Assembly (NCBI GenBank): GCA_016721185.1 | Contig: JADKIP010000017.1 | Coordinates: forward strand, 62,001-126,000 | Direction of reading: 5' to 3' | DNA from: Candidatus Dechloromonas phosphorivorans | Lineage (GTDB): Bacteria > Pseudomonadota > Gammaproteobacteria > Burkholderiales > Rhodocyclaceae | Length of the DNA: 64,000 bases | Part shown: positions 63,776 through 64,000 of the stretch, in pieces | How the letters are laid out: each line of letters begins with the position of its first letter | How positions within the stretch are numbered: the first letter of the stretch is position 1 | The notes under the pieces: model-generated | What the model was told of the DNA's origin: nothing | Seen by the model: the letters and a program-made list of their open reading frames with translations, nothing else | Database searches by the model: none | Position numbers and translations under genes: made by a program

Positions 63776-64000
63776 ATGAAAGTTATCGGCTTTGCCGGCT
63801 GGTCCGGTAGCGGGAAGACAACACTGGTCGAGCAGGTTATCGGCTTGCTTGAAGCGCGGGGGTTGGCGGTTTCATTGATCAAACACGCCCACCATGAGTT
63901 CGAAGTCGATTATCCGGGCAAGGATTCCTACCGCCATCGGCACGCCGGCTGCCGCGAAGTTTTGGTGACATCGGCCAACCGCTGGGCGGTCATGCACGAG
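63776..64000 (+). CDS. mobB: Molybdopterin-guanine dinucleotide biosynthesis protein MobB (partial)
   Basis: The first 75 residues are in the window. The P-loop GWSGSGKTTL follows MKVIGFA, and LIKHAHHEFEVDYPGKDSYRH and REVLVTSANRW are MobB signatures. MobB assists MobA in adding GMP to molybdopterin. It fits next to a pterin enzyme operon. The gene runs off the right edge. Confidence 0.9.
   Translation, partial: MKVIGFAGWSGSGKTTLVEQVIGLLEARGLAVSLIKHAHHEFEVDYPGKDSYRHRHAGCREVLVTSANRWAVMHE

Overview
The window looks like a chromosome segment of a betaproteobacterium, most likely of the Rhodocyclales (Dechloromonas, Azoarcus or Aromatoleum type). This is inferred from the high-GC flanks, the pilT/pilU block beside yggS-proC-yggT-yggU, a three-subunit aldehyde:ferredoxin oxidoreductase operon (AorABC type) and a cytochrome c5-like protein. 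No tRNA, rRNA or CRISPR array was seen.

Layout. 1-9.7 kb: end of a dihydroorotase-like gene, an M20 peptidase, a ChaA-type cation antiporter, two divergent GH17-type beta-glucan genes (one fused to a GT2 synthase), a small membrane protein, and an LTA-synthase-like protein coupled to a methyltransferase. 10.1-14.7 kb: a type I secretion operon (ABC ATPase, HlyD adaptor, TolC) on the minus strand. 14.9-20.2 kb: a frameshifted CHASE2-adenylate cyclase, two GT4 glycosyltransferases, a decayed YfiM-like gene and a Crp/Fnr regulator. 20.4-34.8 kb: a lower-GC surface-glycan cluster with GDP-D-rhamnose synthesis (gmd, rmd), an ABC polysaccharide exporter (wzm, wzt), a coiled-coil methyltransferase, a glycosyltransferase with three GT-B domains and an acyltransferase. 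Three insertion sequences, two of them broken, split this cluster at 22.3-26.9 kb. 34.8-49.6 kb: a surface-protein module of a FecR-domain protein, a TPR/beta-barrel protein, a giant DUF4214/RTX protein, two small paralogues, an unknown protein, a LytM-type peptidase and an Rpn-family nuclease. 49.7-58.9 kb: housekeeping genes (yggU, yggT, proC, yggS, pilT, pilU, a DUF4197 protein, rep, cytochrome c5). 59.2-64 kb: an aor operon with a MoaD-like protein, then mobB cut by the window end.

How it may fit together. The type I exporter is the obvious route for the giant RTX protein 24 kb away. Perfect CRP-type palindromes lie upstream of the RTX gene (at -41.5 from a predicted start) and upstream of the small paralogues. 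A one-mismatch site lies at the promoter of the secretion operon. A Crp-family gene and an adenylate cyclase sit between them. The working idea is a cAMP-responsive programme that builds a cell surface from a secreted RTX or S-layer-like protein plus a D-rhamnose-containing glycan.

Two large genes (RTX protein, adenylate cyclase) are each broken by a one-base change in a GGG run. These may be assembly errors or real inactivation, and raw reads would decide.
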